From Nevskiaceae bacterium (GTDB lineage: Bacteria; Pseudomonadota; Gammaproteobacteria; Nevskiales; Nevskiaceae), in assembly GCA_008012115.1 (NCBI GenBank), contig SSEB01000012.1, positions 124,001 to 188,000 on the forward strand: a DNA stretch of 64,000 nucleotides. The letters run 5' to 3'. Position 1 is the first letter of the stretch. Every line of letters begins with the position of its first letter. The position numbers and the translations under genes are program-made. Of this stretch, positions 39,566 to 51,547 are shown piece by piece. The notes under the pieces were generated by a model. That model saw only the letters and a program-made list of their open reading frames with translations, made no database searches and was not told where the DNA came from.

Positions 39566-40909
39566 CTACGCGGTAACAGTCAGTTTGAGGCCAAACTCGC
39601 GTCGCAGCAGCCACAGGCTGAAGCACATCTGCAACAGCACCGAGATCACCGACAGCGTCCAGACCTGACTCAGCTGGAACTGCGGCTGCTGCGACAGCCA
39701 CCACACTGGCAGCACGAAAAACAGCAAACGCGAACTGGAGGCCAACAGCGATGGCACGGTATTGCCGATCCCTTGAAACAGCCCGGCAGCAACGAGGATC
39801 AGACCCGAAGCGACGTAGTTCCAGGATATGACCCGAAGGTAGCCGCCGCCGATGTCGACCACTACAGGGTCAGACGAGAACAGCCGCATCATCGCTTCGG
39901 GCGCCAGATGGCATAGCAGCGTGAACACCATCATGAAGGCGATATTGAGCTTGGCGCTTTCGACGAACGTCTGACGCACGCGATCATGGGCGCGCGCACC
40001 GTAATTCTGTCCCGCGACCGCAGCGGCGGCGAAGCTCAGCGCCACGGCCGGCATGAAGCCCGCCTGCATGATTCGCATGCCGATGCCGAAACCCGCCTGC
40101 GCCTCCGCGCCGAACGGCCGGATCACGGCATAGATCAGACCGATGATCACCGACATCAGCAGGAATTCCACGCCCGAGGGCAATCCGATCAGGAGCATTC
40201 GCCGCCACAGCGCCCAGTCCGGTCGCCATTGCGCAAAATCGACGCGCAGGTACGTGGCGTCGCGGCGAAGGTAAAACATCAGTGCGACAACCGCAGCCAA
40301 TGTCGCCAGGAAAGTCGCCAGCGAAGCGCCGGCAACGCCCAGGGGATGCCCGGTGCCCCATCCGAATATCAGGAACGGCGCAAGGATCATGTTGAGCAGC
40401 ACGGAGCCTGTCTGCGCCAGCAGACCGGGCTTCATGTTGCCGATGCCGCGCAACGCCGATCCCAGCCCCGCCATGCTGAACTGCAAGGCCATCGCCGGGA
40501 CGAACCACGCCAGGAACTGGCATACCAGCGCCGCGGTTTCGGCATCGCTGGCCAGGCGCTTCGCGTAAGTCGCCGCGCTGGCATAGCCCAACGCCAGGAA
40601 CACGAGACCTGCGATCACCGACAGGCTTTGCGACTGGTTGAACAGCCGTTGCACGGCCGCTTCGTCGCGCCGGCCATAGGCTTGCGAGACCAGGGCGACG
40701 GTTCCTACGCCAAGGGTTTGTGAAACGGCGATGACCACGAACATCAGGTTACTGGCAACGCTGGCAGCAGCGATGGCCTGCTTGCCGAGATGGCCGACCC
40801 ACCAGATGTCCACCAGCGCGTACAGCGTCTGCACGAACATGCCGAACAGCATGAACAACATCATCCGCAGCACATGGCTGCGGATCGCGCCCTCGGTCAT
40901 GTTCTGCAT
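39566..40909 (-). CDS. MATE-family efflux transporter
   Basis: Multidrug and toxin extrusion pump driven by a cation gradient. From the ATG at 40909 (MQNMTEGAIRSH) it is 447 residues with about twelve hydrophobic segments in two related halves (VDIWWVGHLGKQAIAAAS in the first, GVEFLLMSVIIGLIYAVIRPFG in the second). The longer open frame lies antisense to nothing useful but inside rraA and is rejected. It lies 11 bases after rraA, so the two may be co-transcribed. Substrate unknown. Confidence 0.92.
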   Translation of the reverse strand: MQNMTEGAIRSHVLRMMLFMLFGMFVQTLYALVDIWWVGHLGKQAIAAASVASNLMFVVIAVSQTLGVGTVALVSQAYGRRDEAAVQRLFNQSQSLSVIAGLVFLALGYASAATYAKRLASDAETAALVCQFLAWFVPAMALQFSMAGLGSALRGIGNMKPGLLAQTGSVLLNMILAPFLIFGWGTGHPLGVAGASLATFLATLAAVVALMFYLRRDATYLRVDFAQWRPDWALWRRMLLIGLPSGVEFLLMSVIIGLIYAVIRPFGAEAQAGFGIGMRIMQAGFMPAVALSFAAAAVAGQNYGARAHDRVRQTFVESAKLNIAFMMVFTLLCHLAPEAMMRLFSSDPVVVDIGGGYLRVISWNYVASGLILVAAGLFQGIGNTVPSLLASSSRLLFFVLPVWWLSQQPQFQLSQVWTLSVISVLLQMCFSLWLLRREFGLKLTVTA

Positions 40910-40920
40910 GCGTCGGCGCG

Positions 40921-41403
40921 TCAGCCCTTGAGTTCGGTTTCCGCAACGACGATGCCGTCGGCGTCGGCGTAGAGCCACGCGCCGGGCTTGAACGTCACGC
41001 CGGCGAAGCTCACCACCTTGTCGACATGGCCGCTGTGCAGGCCCTTCTCGCTCTTGCGCGGATGCGTCGCCAGCGCCTTGATGCCCACCGCCTGCGCCGC
41101 CAGCTCCTCGCTGTCGCGCACGCAGCCGTTGACGACGATGCCGGCCCAGCCGTTCTTGACCGCCAGCACGCCGAGATTGCCGCCGACCAGGGCGCAGCGC
41201 ATCGATCCGCCGCCATCCACCACCAGTACGGCGCCGTTGCCCGGCGTCTCCAGCGTGCTGCGCACCAGCGCGTTGTCCTCGAAAATCTTCAGCGTGCGGA
41301 TCGGGCCGTGGAACTTGTCGACGCCGCCGAAATCGCCGAACAACGGCTCGCAGACTTGCAGCTCGGGATGGGCGTCGGAGAGATCGGTAGTGGCGTAACT
41401 CAT
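40921..41403 (-). CDS. rraA: RraA-family protein (RNase E inhibitor / HMG aldolase fold)
   Basis: 160-residue RraA fold. E. coli RraA binds RNase E and slows RNA decay; other members are 4-hydroxy-4-methyl-2-oxoglutarate aldolases. The start [10 protein letters not shown] and text [44 protein letters not shown] are typical. The GxxR-D aldolase motif (CVRDSEEL with upstream GGN) appears kept, so aldolase activity cannot be excluded. Confidence 0.93.
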   Translation of the reverse strand: MSYATTDLSDAHPELQVCEPLFGDFGGVDKFHGPIRTLKIFEDNALVRSTLETPGNGAVLVVDGGGSMRCALVGGNLGVLAVKNGWAGIVVNGCVRDSEELAAQAVGIKALATHPRKSEKGLHSGHVDKVVSFAGVTFKPGAWLYADADGIVVAETELKG

Positions 41404-41423
41404 CGTTCGGGTTCCTTATGGGT

Positions 41424-41930
41424 TCAGGAGTTCTTTTCGAAAGCCCTGGCGAGAATCGGTCCCGACACGGCGTAGCCCGCCAGCGCAATGAAGCCGATCA
41501 TGGTCCACATTGGCAGCGTCAGGCCCAGCCACTCGCCGACGATCTTGGCGCAGCTGCCCTCGCCTTTCAGCACGTATTCCACGACTTCGCGCAGCGGCAT
41601 CATGTCCATCAGATAGTTCAGCGTCGGGCCGCAAGCCGGCACCTGGTCCTCCGGCAGCGACTGCAGCCATACGTGCCGCGCCGCGATCAGAGCGCCGATC
41701 ACCGCCGACAACGTCGCCAGCCCGGAATAGACCCAGCGGCCCCAGGCCTTGGGGCCGTGCAGCGCACCGAGCAGGAAGAACACGCCGGTGACGATCATCG
41801 CCACGCGCTGGAAAATGCACATCGGGCAGGGCTCGAGATGCTTGACGTATTCCAGGTACAGCGCGAACGCCATGCAGCCGGCACAGGCCAGGAAGCCGGC
41901 GAGACTGAACAGTCGGTAATAGGCTTTCAT
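41424..41930 (-). CDS. dsbB: Disulfide bond formation protein DsbB
   Basis: Inner-membrane quinone reductase that reoxidises DsbA. The 168-residue protein from the ATG at 41930 has four membrane segments, the first redox pair CPMC after the first segment and the second pair as Cys in VPACGPTLNY and GSCAKIVG. dsbA is not nearby. It is 20 bases after rraA's start side and 14 bases from the fumarase gene, suggesting a fumarase-dsbB-rraA-MATE run on the minus strand. Confidence 0.95.
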   Translation of the reverse strand: MKAYYRLFSLAGFLACAGCMAFALYLEYVKHLEPCPMCIFQRVAMIVTGVFFLLGALHGPKAWGRWVYSGLATLSAVIGALIAARHVWLQSLPEDQVPACGPTLNYLMDMMPLREVVEYVLKGEGSCAKIVGEWLGLTLPMWTMIGFIALAGYAVSGPILARAFEKNS

Positions 41931-41944
41931 GCGAGGCTCCTGCT

Positions 41945-43465
41945 TCAGGCGGCGACGACCGGAATCTTGCCGATCTTGGTCTGCCATTCCCTCGGACCGG
42001 TGTTGTGCACGGAAGTGCCCTGGCTGTCGACCGCGACCGTCACCGGCATGTCCTTGACCTCGAATTCGTAAATCGCCTCCATACCCAGGTCGGCGAAGCC
42101 GACGACCTTGGCCGACTTGATCGCCTTGGCGACGAGGTACGCCGCACCGCCCACCGCCATCAGGTAGGCGCTCTGGTGCTTCTTGATCGCCTCGATCGCC
42201 ACCGGCCCGCGCTCGGACTTGCCGATCATCGAGATCAGTCCCGTCTGCGCCAGCATCATCTCGGTGAACTTGTCCATGCGCGTGGCCGTGGTCGGACCGG
42301 CCGGGCCCACCACTTCATCGCGCACCGGATCGACCGGGCCGACGTAGTAGATCACGCGATTCTTGAAGTCCACCGGCAGCTTCTCGCCCTTGGCCAGCAT
42401 GTCGGCGATGCGTTTGTGCGCGGCGTCGCGGCCGGTGAGCATCTTGCCGTTGAGCAGCAACGTCTGGCCCGGCTTCCAGGCGGCGACCTGCTCGCGCGTC
42501 AGCGTGTCGAGGTTCACGCGCGTGGCGACGTCGGTGTTGGCCTTCCAGGTGACCTTCGGCCAGTCCTCCAGGCGCGGCGGTTCCAGTTTCGCCGGGCCAC
42601 TGCCGTCGAGTTCGAAATGCACGTGGCGCGTGGCGGCACAGTTCGGGATCATCGCCACCGGCAGGTTGGCGGCGTGCGTCGGGTAGTCGAGGATCTTCAC
42701 GTCCAGCACGGTGGTGAGGCCGCCCAGGCCCTGCGCGCCGATGCCCAGCGCGTTGACCTTGTCGTACAGCTCCAGGCGTAGTTCCTCCAGCTTGTTCTGC
42801 GGGCCACGCGCCTTCAGTTCCTGGATGTCCACCGGCGCCATGATCGCTTCCTTGGCCAGCAGCATCGCCTTCTCCGGCGTGCCGCCGATGCCGATGCCGA
42901 GGATGCCCGGGGGGCACCAGCCGGCACCCATGCTCGGCACCGTCTTGATCACCCAGTCGACGATGGAGTCGGAGGGATTGAGCATCGCGAACTTCGATTT
43001 CGCTTCCGAGCCGCCGCCCTTGGCGGCGCAGATCACTTCGACGTGATCGCCCGGCACGATCTCGTAATGCACCACCGCCGGCGTGTTGTCCTTGGTGTTC
43101 TTGCGCGTGCCGGCCGGATCGGCCAGCACCGAGGCGCGCAGCACGTTGTCCGGATTCATGTAGGCGCGGCGCACGCCCTCGTTGACCATGTCCTGCACCG
43201 ACAGCGTTGCGTCCCAGCGCACGTTCATGCCGACCTTGAGGAAGACCAGCGCGATGCCGGTGTCCTGGCAGATCGGGCGGCGACCCTCCGCGCACATGCG
43301 GCTGTTGGTCAGGATCTGCGCGATCGCGTCCTTCGCCGCCGCCGATTCCTCGCGCTCGTAGGCCGCGCCCAGCGCCTGGATGTAATCCAGCGGGTGGTAG
43401 CAGCTGATGTACTGGAAGGCATCGGCGATGGACTGGATGAAATCGTCCTGGCGGATCGTGGTCAT
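41945..43465 (-). CDS. fumA: Class I fumarate hydratase (iron-sulfur)
   Basis: [4Fe-4S] fumarase of the FumA/FumB/TtdAB type; 506 residues from the ATG at 43465 (MTTIRQDDFI). Cluster cysteines are probably those in RPICQDTGIA, IPNCAATRH and the C-terminal half. GAGWCPPGILGIGIGGTPEKA is diagnostic. An alternative ATG at 43513 would add 16 residues (MARIRTLE...); neither has a strong SD. It lies after fumC on the same strand with repeat element F between them. Confidence 0.95.
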   Translation of the reverse strand: MTTIRQDDFIQSIADAFQYISCYHPLDYIQALGAAYEREESAAAKDAIAQILTNSRMCAEGRRPICQDTGIALVFLKVGMNVRWDATLSVQDMVNEGVRRAYMNPDNVLRASVLADPAGTRKNTKDNTPAVVHYEIVPGDHVEVICAAKGGGSEAKSKFAMLNPSDSIVDWVIKTVPSMGAGWCPPGILGIGIGGTPEKAMLLAKEAIMAPVDIQELKARGPQNKLEELRLELYDKVNALGIGAQGLGGLTTVLDVKILDYPTHAANLPVAMIPNCAATRHVHFELDGSGPAKLEPPRLEDWPKVTWKANTDVATRVNLDTLTREQVAAWKPGQTLLLNGKMLTGRDAAHKRIADMLAKGEKLPVDFKNRVIYYVGPVDPVRDEVVGPAGPTTATRMDKFTEMMLAQTGLISMIGKSERGPVAIEAIKKHQSAYLMAVGGAAYLVAKAIKSAKVVGFADLGMEAIYEFEVKDMPVTVAVDSQGTSVHNTGPREWQTKIGKIPVVAA

Positions 43466-43540
43466 GTCGGCTTGCGAGGGCTGGCGGGATTCGAGGGTGC
43501 GTATTCTCGCCATCGGAAGGCGGAATGACCAGTCTGGCGC

Positions 43541-43654
43541 GTCACCCGCTCAAGCGATCGACCGCCGGCACAATGTTGTTTTTTATCAAACAAATAATAA
43601 AACGTAATACTATTTTTAACGTATTGCCCTGGGAAAACACTGATAGCGGGTGAC
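43541..43654. repeat. 114-bp palindromic element, copy F
   Basis: Ends GTCACCCGCT (43541-43550) and AGCGGGTGAC (43645-43654): the second base differs from the consensus on both sides in a compensating way, so complementarity stays perfect. Core 43575-43620 starts GTTGTTTTTT and ends TATTTTTAAC, 8 G/C of 46. It lies between fumC and the class I fumarase gene. Confidence 0.93.
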
Positions 43655-43728
43655 GGTGACGTCGACGGGGTTCCGCTCGGAGGGAGACGTCTCGGCGCCA
43701 GCAAGAACTTGCCGCAACACCGGAGACT

Positions 43729-46621
<2,893 letters not shown>

Positions 46622-46622
<1 letters not shown>

Positions 46623-47116
46623 TGAGCCTGCCGCAGGAGCCCGTCTGCGAGCCGGCCGAAGGCCAGGCGGGATTCCTGCGTTGCGCCGCGGCATTGGCCG
46701 CCGGTGCGCGTCTGCAGCTGACGCTGCTGAGCCAGAACCTCGACCGCCGCACCTATGGCGACGAGGCCTTCATCGAGCCGCTGACCCGCTTCCTCCTGAG
46801 CAGCGCCCGCGCCCGTCTGCGCGTGCTGGTGCGCCACCCGGGACAGGCCATGCTCAAGGGCCACCGCCTGGTGGAACTGGGCCGTCAGCTGTCCAGCCGT
46901 GTCGAATTCCGCGAGTTGCCGCCGGAGCGCCAGTTGATCGAGCGGGAATACCTGATCGCCGACGAAGCGGCCCTGCTGATCCGTGAGTCGCCCCAGGAGC
47001 TTCTGGCGCGCTATTACCCGCAGGCGCCGCTGCTGGCGCGCGAGCAGCTGCGTGAGTTCGAGACGCTGTGGCAGGAATCGCCGTCGGCGATGGAGTTCCG
47101 CGACCTGCGGATTTAA
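46622..47116 (+). CDS. Conserved hypothetical protein (DUF7931-like)
   Basis: A 164-residue protein of uncertain family, translationally coupled to purB by a one-base overlap. The pattern ARLQLTLLSQNLDRRTYGDEAFIEPL and IEREYLIADEAALLIRESP (each seen here in part) resembles the phospholipase-D-like fold found in DUF7931 proteins, but the HKD residues are not evident. No signal peptide or membrane span. Function unknown. Confidence 0.75.
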
Positions 47117-47212
47117 CACGCTGCGCCAGGCCGGCGAAGTGTCGCCCGGTGCCGACCCTTGAGCCTCGGAAAACCCGAGGGGCGCCGGCGTGAGCTCCCG
47201 ATCCGTGTCCGT

Positions 47213-47662
47213 CTAGGCCGCTTTTTCTTCCGGGGCCACGCGCTCGCGGGCGCGAATCCACTGGCGTACCGATTCCGGAATTTTCTTGGGCTTCTGGTGG
47301 ATGTAGTCGAACCACACGATGACGCCGCGCGTCACCGCCACGAGTTTGTCGCCGTTGTAGATCGCCGCCAGCGTGTTGAGGCTGCTGCCACCAATCTTCG
47401 CCACGCGCAGGCCCACGGACAGCTGCGCCGGATGATGCAGCTGCGCGACGAAATCGCATTCGATGTGCGCCAGGATCAGGCCCTGCTCTTTCCAGAAGCC
47501 CGGATCGCTGTTCATCAGCGGCTCGAAATAGCTGAGCCGCGCGTCCTCGTCGAAGGTGAAGAAGCGCGTGTTGTTGACGTGCCCGAGCATGTCGAGGTCC
47601 GACCAGCGCGTCGGGATGGTCAGCATATGGGAGAAATCAGCCCGTTGGATGTTTGCTTCCAT
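47213..47662 (-). CDS. Acyl-CoA thioesterase, 4-hydroxybenzoyl-CoA thioesterase (hotdog) type
   Basis: 149-residue hotdog-fold thioesterase. The active-site region RWSDLDMLGHVNNTRFF carries the conserved Asp and the HVNN helix start. The ATG at 47662 has GAGG six bases upstream and overlaps the DUF1289 gene by 26 bases; an ATG 12 codons in would remove the overlap but lacks an SD. Substrate unknown. Confidence 0.9.
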   Translation of the reverse strand: MEANIQRADFSHMLTIPTRWSDLDMLGHVNNTRFFTFDEDARLSYFEPLMNSDPGFWKEQGLILAHIECDFVAQLHHPAQLSVGLRVAKIGGSSLNTLAAIYNGDKLVAVTRGVIVWFDYIHQKPKKIPESVRQWIRARERVAPEEKAA

Positions 47663-47840
47663 GAGTCCTCATCTCGTCCCGGCGCCGCTGCGCCGCGTCA
47701 CGAATCGTTTGCTTGCGCAAGGGCGTCGCCTGCGGCCATGCAGCGATCTCGTCCAGCGTGCGTCCGCAGCCGACGCAGACGTTGTGCGCGTCGAGCCGGC
47801 ACAGCTGCACGCAGGGCGACGACACCTCGGGCTCAGCCAC
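47637..47840 (-). CDS. DUF1289 domain protein (small Cys-rich)
   Basis: 67-residue protein with SPCVQLCRLDAHNVCVGCGRT, i.e. CxxxC and CxxC pairs likely to bind zinc or an Fe-S cluster, and the family's TLDEIAAW. It begins with GTG at 47840. DUF1289 function is not established. Repeat element G lies 23 bases upstream. Confidence 0.88.
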   Translation of the reverse strand: MAEPEVSSPCVQLCRLDAHNVCVGCGRTLDEIAAWPQATPLRKQTIRDAAQRRRDEMRTHGSKHPTG

Positions 47841-47863
47841 AACCAGACACCGCCCCCGACAGC

Positions 47864-47977
47864 GCCACCCGCTGCCGGGAATGAGGCCCGGAATGATGTT
47901 TATAAATATAAAACGAATTTAAATTCATCGTATATTTAATAACGATCTTCGAAGGCGAAAACGACACAGCGGGTGGC
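47864..47977. repeat. 114-bp palindromic element, copy G
   Basis: Perfect ends GCCACCCGCT (47864-47873) and AGCGGGTGGC (47968-47977). Core 47898-47943 starts GTTTATAAAT and ends TTTAATAAC, 7 G/C of 46, with perfect palindrome GAATTTAAATTC centred exactly on the midpoint (47920/47921). The left arm has its own small hairpin CCGGG/CCCGG. It lies between the first OmpA gene and the DUF1289 gene, both minus strand. Confidence 0.93.
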
Positions 47978-47991
47978 CTGCGGCAGACCGC

Positions 47992-48024
47992 GCGAGGGCC
48001 GCCCTAGTCAGGGGCGGCCCTCGC
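47992..48024 (-). terminator. GC-rich hairpin after the first OmpA-family gene
   Basis: Perfect 13-bp stem GCGAGGGCCGCCC / GGGCGGCCCTCGC with a 7-base loop, 7 bases after the stop codon. It has no T-tract, so it may protect the mRNA 3' end rather than terminate. Confidence 0.65.
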
Positions 48025-48030
48025 GGCCGA

Positions 48031-49221
48031 TCAGATGACGATCAGCTTGATCTCGACGCGGCGGTTCTGCTCGCGACCCGCGCGGGTCTTGTTGCTGGCG
48101 CGGGGGTTGGCCTTGCCGTAGCCCTTGGCCGTCAGGCGGCTGGCGGTGATCCCCTTGCTGGCGAGGTAGTCGCGCACGGCTTCGGCGCGGCGCTGCGACA
48201 GCTTGAGGTTGTAGGTCTTGCCGCCCTTGGCATCGGTGTAGCCGGCGATCTCGACGTCGAAATCCTTGGCGCAATCGAGGCTGTGCGCCACTTCATCGAG
48301 CACGCCCTTGGAATCCTCGGTCAGCGTCGCGGTGGCGTTGGCGAAGCGGACGCCCTTGAGGCGATAGCTCTCGCCGACCACGTAGGGCGTGGTGCAGGCA
48401 GCGGGCGCCGCGGGCGGCGGCACCGGCGTCGGTTCGGCCTGCGTCGCGGCGCCGGCCGGGCAACCCTTGGCATCCACCGGTAGACCCTCGGCGGTGCCCG
48501 GGCACTGGTCGAGGCTGTCGGGCACACCGTCATGATCGGAATCGGCGTCGCAGTCGCTGCGCGGCGCGCCGTTGACGTCCACCACCGCCACGCCGCATTC
48601 CTGCGCCTTGGGCGTTTCGGCAATGCGTTCACCGAAGGCCAGCGGCACCTGCAGGCCCACCGACAGGCGGTAGTCCACCAGGTAATCGCGCCCCGGCACC
48701 GACTGGTGATTGCCCTGCGCCTGGGCGCGCGCCTCAGTGCGCAACGCCAGACCGTACCAGGGCAGCGGGAACAACAGGCCACCGCCGAGTTCCGCACCGG
48801 CGTGCACATGTTTGCCGCCGCGGACATCCTCGCGGATGGCTCCGACGCCGGCCAGCGCGAACGGCTTGAACTTGGGCAGGAAGCGGCTCAGGCCGCTGTC
48901 GGGCCAGCCGAACAGGCCGTAGTCATGCACGTAATCGACCATCAGCGCGTCCTGATAGTCCTTGTTGCCGTCGATATGCCGGGCCCGGCCACCGTCGTAG
49001 AAATTGATTTCCAGCGCGGAGTTCTGCGACCCCGACAGCGGCAGGCCGAAGTTGGCGTGGAAGCCGTTGCCGCCCTTGGAGTCGCGCGTGCCGTCGCCGA
49101 ACTCGTGGGCATAGCCGGCGCCGAAATAAGGCGCTTCGTAGCCGTCGGTGGTGAGCGCCTGTGCCTGTGCCAGCCACAAGCCGCAGATCAGCGCCGCGGC
49201 GCCGCCCATGTTCTTCAGCAT
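48031..49221 (-). CDS. OmpA-family outer-membrane protein (paralogue 1)
   Basis: 396-residue protein from the ATG at 49221 (SD GGGGAA): signal peptide to LAQAQA, an N-terminal beta-barrel-like region (~200 residues), a thrombospondin type-3-like calcium repeat (DADSDHDGVPDSLDQCPGT), an Ala/Pro linker, and a C-terminal OmpA peptidoglycan-binding domain (EIAGYTDAKGGKTYN ... LSQRRAEAVRDYL ... NRRVEI). It probably anchors the outer membrane to the cell wall. It is a tandem paralogue of the next gene. Confidence 0.92.
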   Translation of the reverse strand: MLKNMGGAAALICGLWLAQAQALTTDGYEAPYFGAGYAHEFGDGTRDSKGGNGFHANFGLPLSGSQNSALEINFYDGGRARHIDGNKDYQDALMVDYVHDYGLFGWPDSGLSRFLPKFKPFALAGVGAIREDVRGGKHVHAGAELGGGLLFPLPWYGLALRTEARAQAQGNHQSVPGRDYLVDYRLSVGLQVPLAFGERIAETPKAQECGVAVVDVNGAPRSDCDADSDHDGVPDSLDQCPGTAEGLPVDAKGCPAGAATQAEPTPVPPPAAPAACTTPYVVGESYRLKGVRFANATATLTEDSKGVLDEVAHSLDCAKDFDVEIAGYTDAKGGKTYNLKLSQRRAEAVRDYLASKGITASRLTAKGYGKANPRASNKTRAGREQNRRVEIKLIVI

Positions 49222-49261
49222 GCTATTTCCCCTGATCGTTGAATGCGACCGCCAAATGATA

Positions 49262-49291
49262 AGGGATACGCGCATCGCTGCGCGTATCCCT
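49262..49291 (-). terminator. Hairpin between the two OmpA-family genes
   Basis: Perfect 13-bp stem AGGGATACGCGCA / TGCGCGTATCCCT with loop TCGC, 33 bases after the second gene's stop and 41 bases before the first gene's start. Again there is no T-tract on the minus strand; an attenuator or mRNA-end hairpin is possible. Confidence 0.65.
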
Positions 49292-49323
49292 GGATGAATC
49301 CGCCCCGAAATTCTAGCGGCGGT

Positions 49324-50418
49324 TTATTTCACGACGCGGATCTCGACGCGACGATTGGCCTCGCGACCCTGGTCGGTATCGTTGCTCTCGCGCGGGTTGG
49401 CTTCGCCGTAGCCGCGCGCCGCCAGGCGTTCGGCGGCGATGCCCTTGCCGATCAGGTACTGGCGGACGGCCTCGGCACGCTGGCTCGACAGGTTCAGGTT
49501 GTAGTCCGGCGTGGCGGTCGAGTCGGTGTAGCCGCCGATCTCGATCTTGGTGCCGGCCTGGGCCTTGAGGGTGGCGGCGACTTCGTCGAGCACCTTCTTG
49601 GCCTGATCGTCGAGTTCCGCCGAGTTGTTGGCGAAGTGCACGCCCTTGAGCACGAAGGCTTCCTCCACCGGGCAGCCGTCGGCGTTGACCGCCGCGCCCT
49701 CCGGCGTACCCGGGCAGACATCGCGGCTGTCGGGCACGCCATCGTGATCGGAGTCGGCGGCGCCGCAGTCCTTGCGGGCCATGCCGTTGAGATCGACCAC
49801 CTGCACGTCGCACTCGGCGGCCTTGGCCGGCGTCGCTTTTTCCCTGAACAGCGGCGTCAGCGGGATCTGCACGCCGACGGTGAAGCGGTAATCGATGAGG
49901 ACGTTCTGGTCCTGCACCGAAGTCTTGTTGCCCTGCACCTGCACGCGACCTTCGGTGCGGACCGCCGCGCCGTACCAGGGCAGAGGGAACAGCAGGCCGG
50001 CGCCAAGGTTGCCCGAGGCATGCCAGTGATCCTCGCCGCGCACATCCTCGTGCACCGCCTCGAGGCCGGCGAGGCCGAAGGGCTTGAAGCTGGGGAGATA
50101 CTTGTTCTGGAAAGTGAACAGGCCGAGGTCGCGCACGAGGTCGCCGCCGATCACCGTCTGGTAGTCCTTCTTGCCGTCGATGTCGCGCTTGCGGCTCAGG
50201 TCGTAGAAGAAGCCTTCCACCGCCGTGTTGGACGACAGCGGCCAGCCGAAGGTCAGCTGGTAGCCGTTGCCGCCTGCCGAGTCGCGCGAGCGGTCGCCGA
50301 ATTCATGCGCGTACTGCGCTGCGAAATACGGAATCTCATGGCCGTCGGTGGTGACGGCGAGCGCCTGGCCCGCCCACAAAGTCCCGATGACCGCCATCCC
50401 CCAAAGCTTCTTTTGCAT
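49324..50418 (-). CDS. OmpA-family outer-membrane protein (paralogue 2)
   Basis: 364-residue protein: signal peptide (MQKKLWGMAVIGTLWAGQALA), beta-barrel-like N-terminal region whose start (VTTDGHEIPYFAAQYAHEFG) parallels paralogue 1, one TSP3-like repeat (DSDHDGVPDSRDVCPGT), then the OmpA domain (EIGGYTDSTATPDYN ... LSSQRAEAVRQYL ... NRRVEI). It lies 102 bases upstream of paralogue 1 on the same strand, a tandem duplication. An AT-rich region at 50459-50500 precedes it. Confidence 0.92.
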   Translation of the reverse strand: MQKKLWGMAVIGTLWAGQALAVTTDGHEIPYFAAQYAHEFGDRSRDSAGGNGYQLTFGWPLSSNTAVEGFFYDLSRKRDIDGKKDYQTVIGGDLVRDLGLFTFQNKYLPSFKPFGLAGLEAVHEDVRGEDHWHASGNLGAGLLFPLPWYGAAVRTEGRVQVQGNKTSVQDQNVLIDYRFTVGVQIPLTPLFREKATPAKAAECDVQVVDLNGMARKDCGAADSDHDGVPDSRDVCPGTPEGAAVNADGCPVEEAFVLKGVHFANNSAELDDQAKKVLDEVAATLKAQAGTKIEIGGYTDSTATPDYNLNLSSQRAEAVRQYLIGKGIAAERLAARGYGEANPRESNDTDQGREANRRVEIRVVK

Positions 50419-50533
50419 GGTTCATCCCTGACGTCGTTGTTGAGAGAAACGCGATGACTTGTCTTTATTATTATTTTTATTTGTTGCCGAATGTACAGGA
50501 TTCGGCGCAAGCCTCACAACCGGGAAAATTGGC

Positions 50534-51547
50534 TCAAGCGGACAGCGCCCTGGCGCATTCCCGAATCAGGTCCGGTCCGCGGTAAATAAACCCGGTGTAG
50601 ACCTGAACCAAGTCCGCACCCGCCGCGCGCTTGCCCAAGGCATCGTCGCCGCACAGGATGCCGCCCGCGCCGACCAGCAGGAAATCGCCGCCGACGGCGG
50701 CACGCAGGCGCTGCAGGGTCTGGTCCGCCAGGGCGCGCAGCGGCGCGCCGGACAGTCCGCCCTGCTCTTTCGCCAGGGGTTCGCCGTCGAGTCCCGGCCG
50801 CGTCACCGTGGTGTTGGTGGCGATCAGGCCGTCGATGCCGAATTCGCGCGCCGCCTGGGCGATGTGTGCAATCTGTGCCGGCGTCACGTCCGGCGCGATC
50901 TTCACCAGCAGCGGCTTGCGCCGGCCCTGCGCCTGCGCCAGTTTCTCGCGCTCGTCGCGCAACTGGCGCAGCAGGTCGTTGAGCCGCTCCTCGTCCTGCA
51001 GATCACGCAGGTTCTTGGTGTTGGGTGAGGAGATATTGACGGTGATGTAGCTGGCCGCCGCATGCACCTTGCGCAGACCGATCAGGTAATCCTCCGCCGC
51101 GCGCTCGATGGGCGTATCGGCGTTCTTGCCGATGTTGATGCCCAGCACGCCGCGGTAATCGCTGTCGCGCACGCGCGCCAGCAGGTAGTCGACGCCCTTG
51201 TTGTTGAACCCGAGGCGATTGATGACCGCCTGCTGCGCCGGCAGGCGGAACATGCGCGGTTTGGCATTGCCCGGCTGCGGCCGTGGCGTGACAGTGCCGA
51301 CCTCGATGAAGCCGAAGCCCAGCCGCGACCAGGCCTCGATGCACTCGCCGTTCTTGTCGAGACCCGCGGCCAGGCCGACACGGTTGGCGAAGCTCAGGCC
51401 CAGCAGCTGCACGGGCGCGCGCACCGCGGTGCCGGCAAACGGTGCGGTGGCCAGCTTCGGAAAATGCCGGAAGCTGGCGATGGTCAGTTCATGGGCGTGT
51501 TCCGCGTCGAGGCAGAACAGGGCGTTGCGGGCCAGCGGATAGAGCAT
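50534..51547 (-). CDS. pyrD: Dihydroorotate dehydrogenase (quinone), class 2
   Basis: Membrane-associated pyrimidine-synthesis enzyme, 337 residues. N-terminal helix for the quinone tunnel (MLYPLARNALFCLDAEHAHELT), GLAAGLDKNGE, NISSPNT and the FMN phosphate loop VGAGGILCGDDA are present. Its start overlaps the stop of the AarF-like gene by one base. Confidence 0.97.
   Translation of the reverse strand: MLYPLARNALFCLDAEHAHELTIASFRHFPKLATAPFAGTAVRAPVQLLGLSFANRVGLAAGLDKNGECIEAWSRLGFGFIEVGTVTPRPQPGNAKPRMFRLPAQQAVINRLGFNNKGVDYLLARVRDSDYRGVLGINIGKNADTPIERAAEDYLIGLRKVHAAASYITVNISSPNTKNLRDLQDEERLNDLLRQLRDEREKLAQAQGRRKPLLVKIAPDVTPAQIAHIAQAAREFGIDGLIATNTTVTRPGLDGEPLAKEQGGLSGAPLRALADQTLQRLRAAVGGDFLLVGAGGILCGDDALGKRAAGADLVQVYTGFIYRGPDLIRECARALSA

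Noticed and set aside
47161..47185. CCTCGG/CCGAGG hairpin between the purB unit and the thioesterase gene as a terminator
   Set aside because: Only 6 bp and no T-tract; too weak to list.
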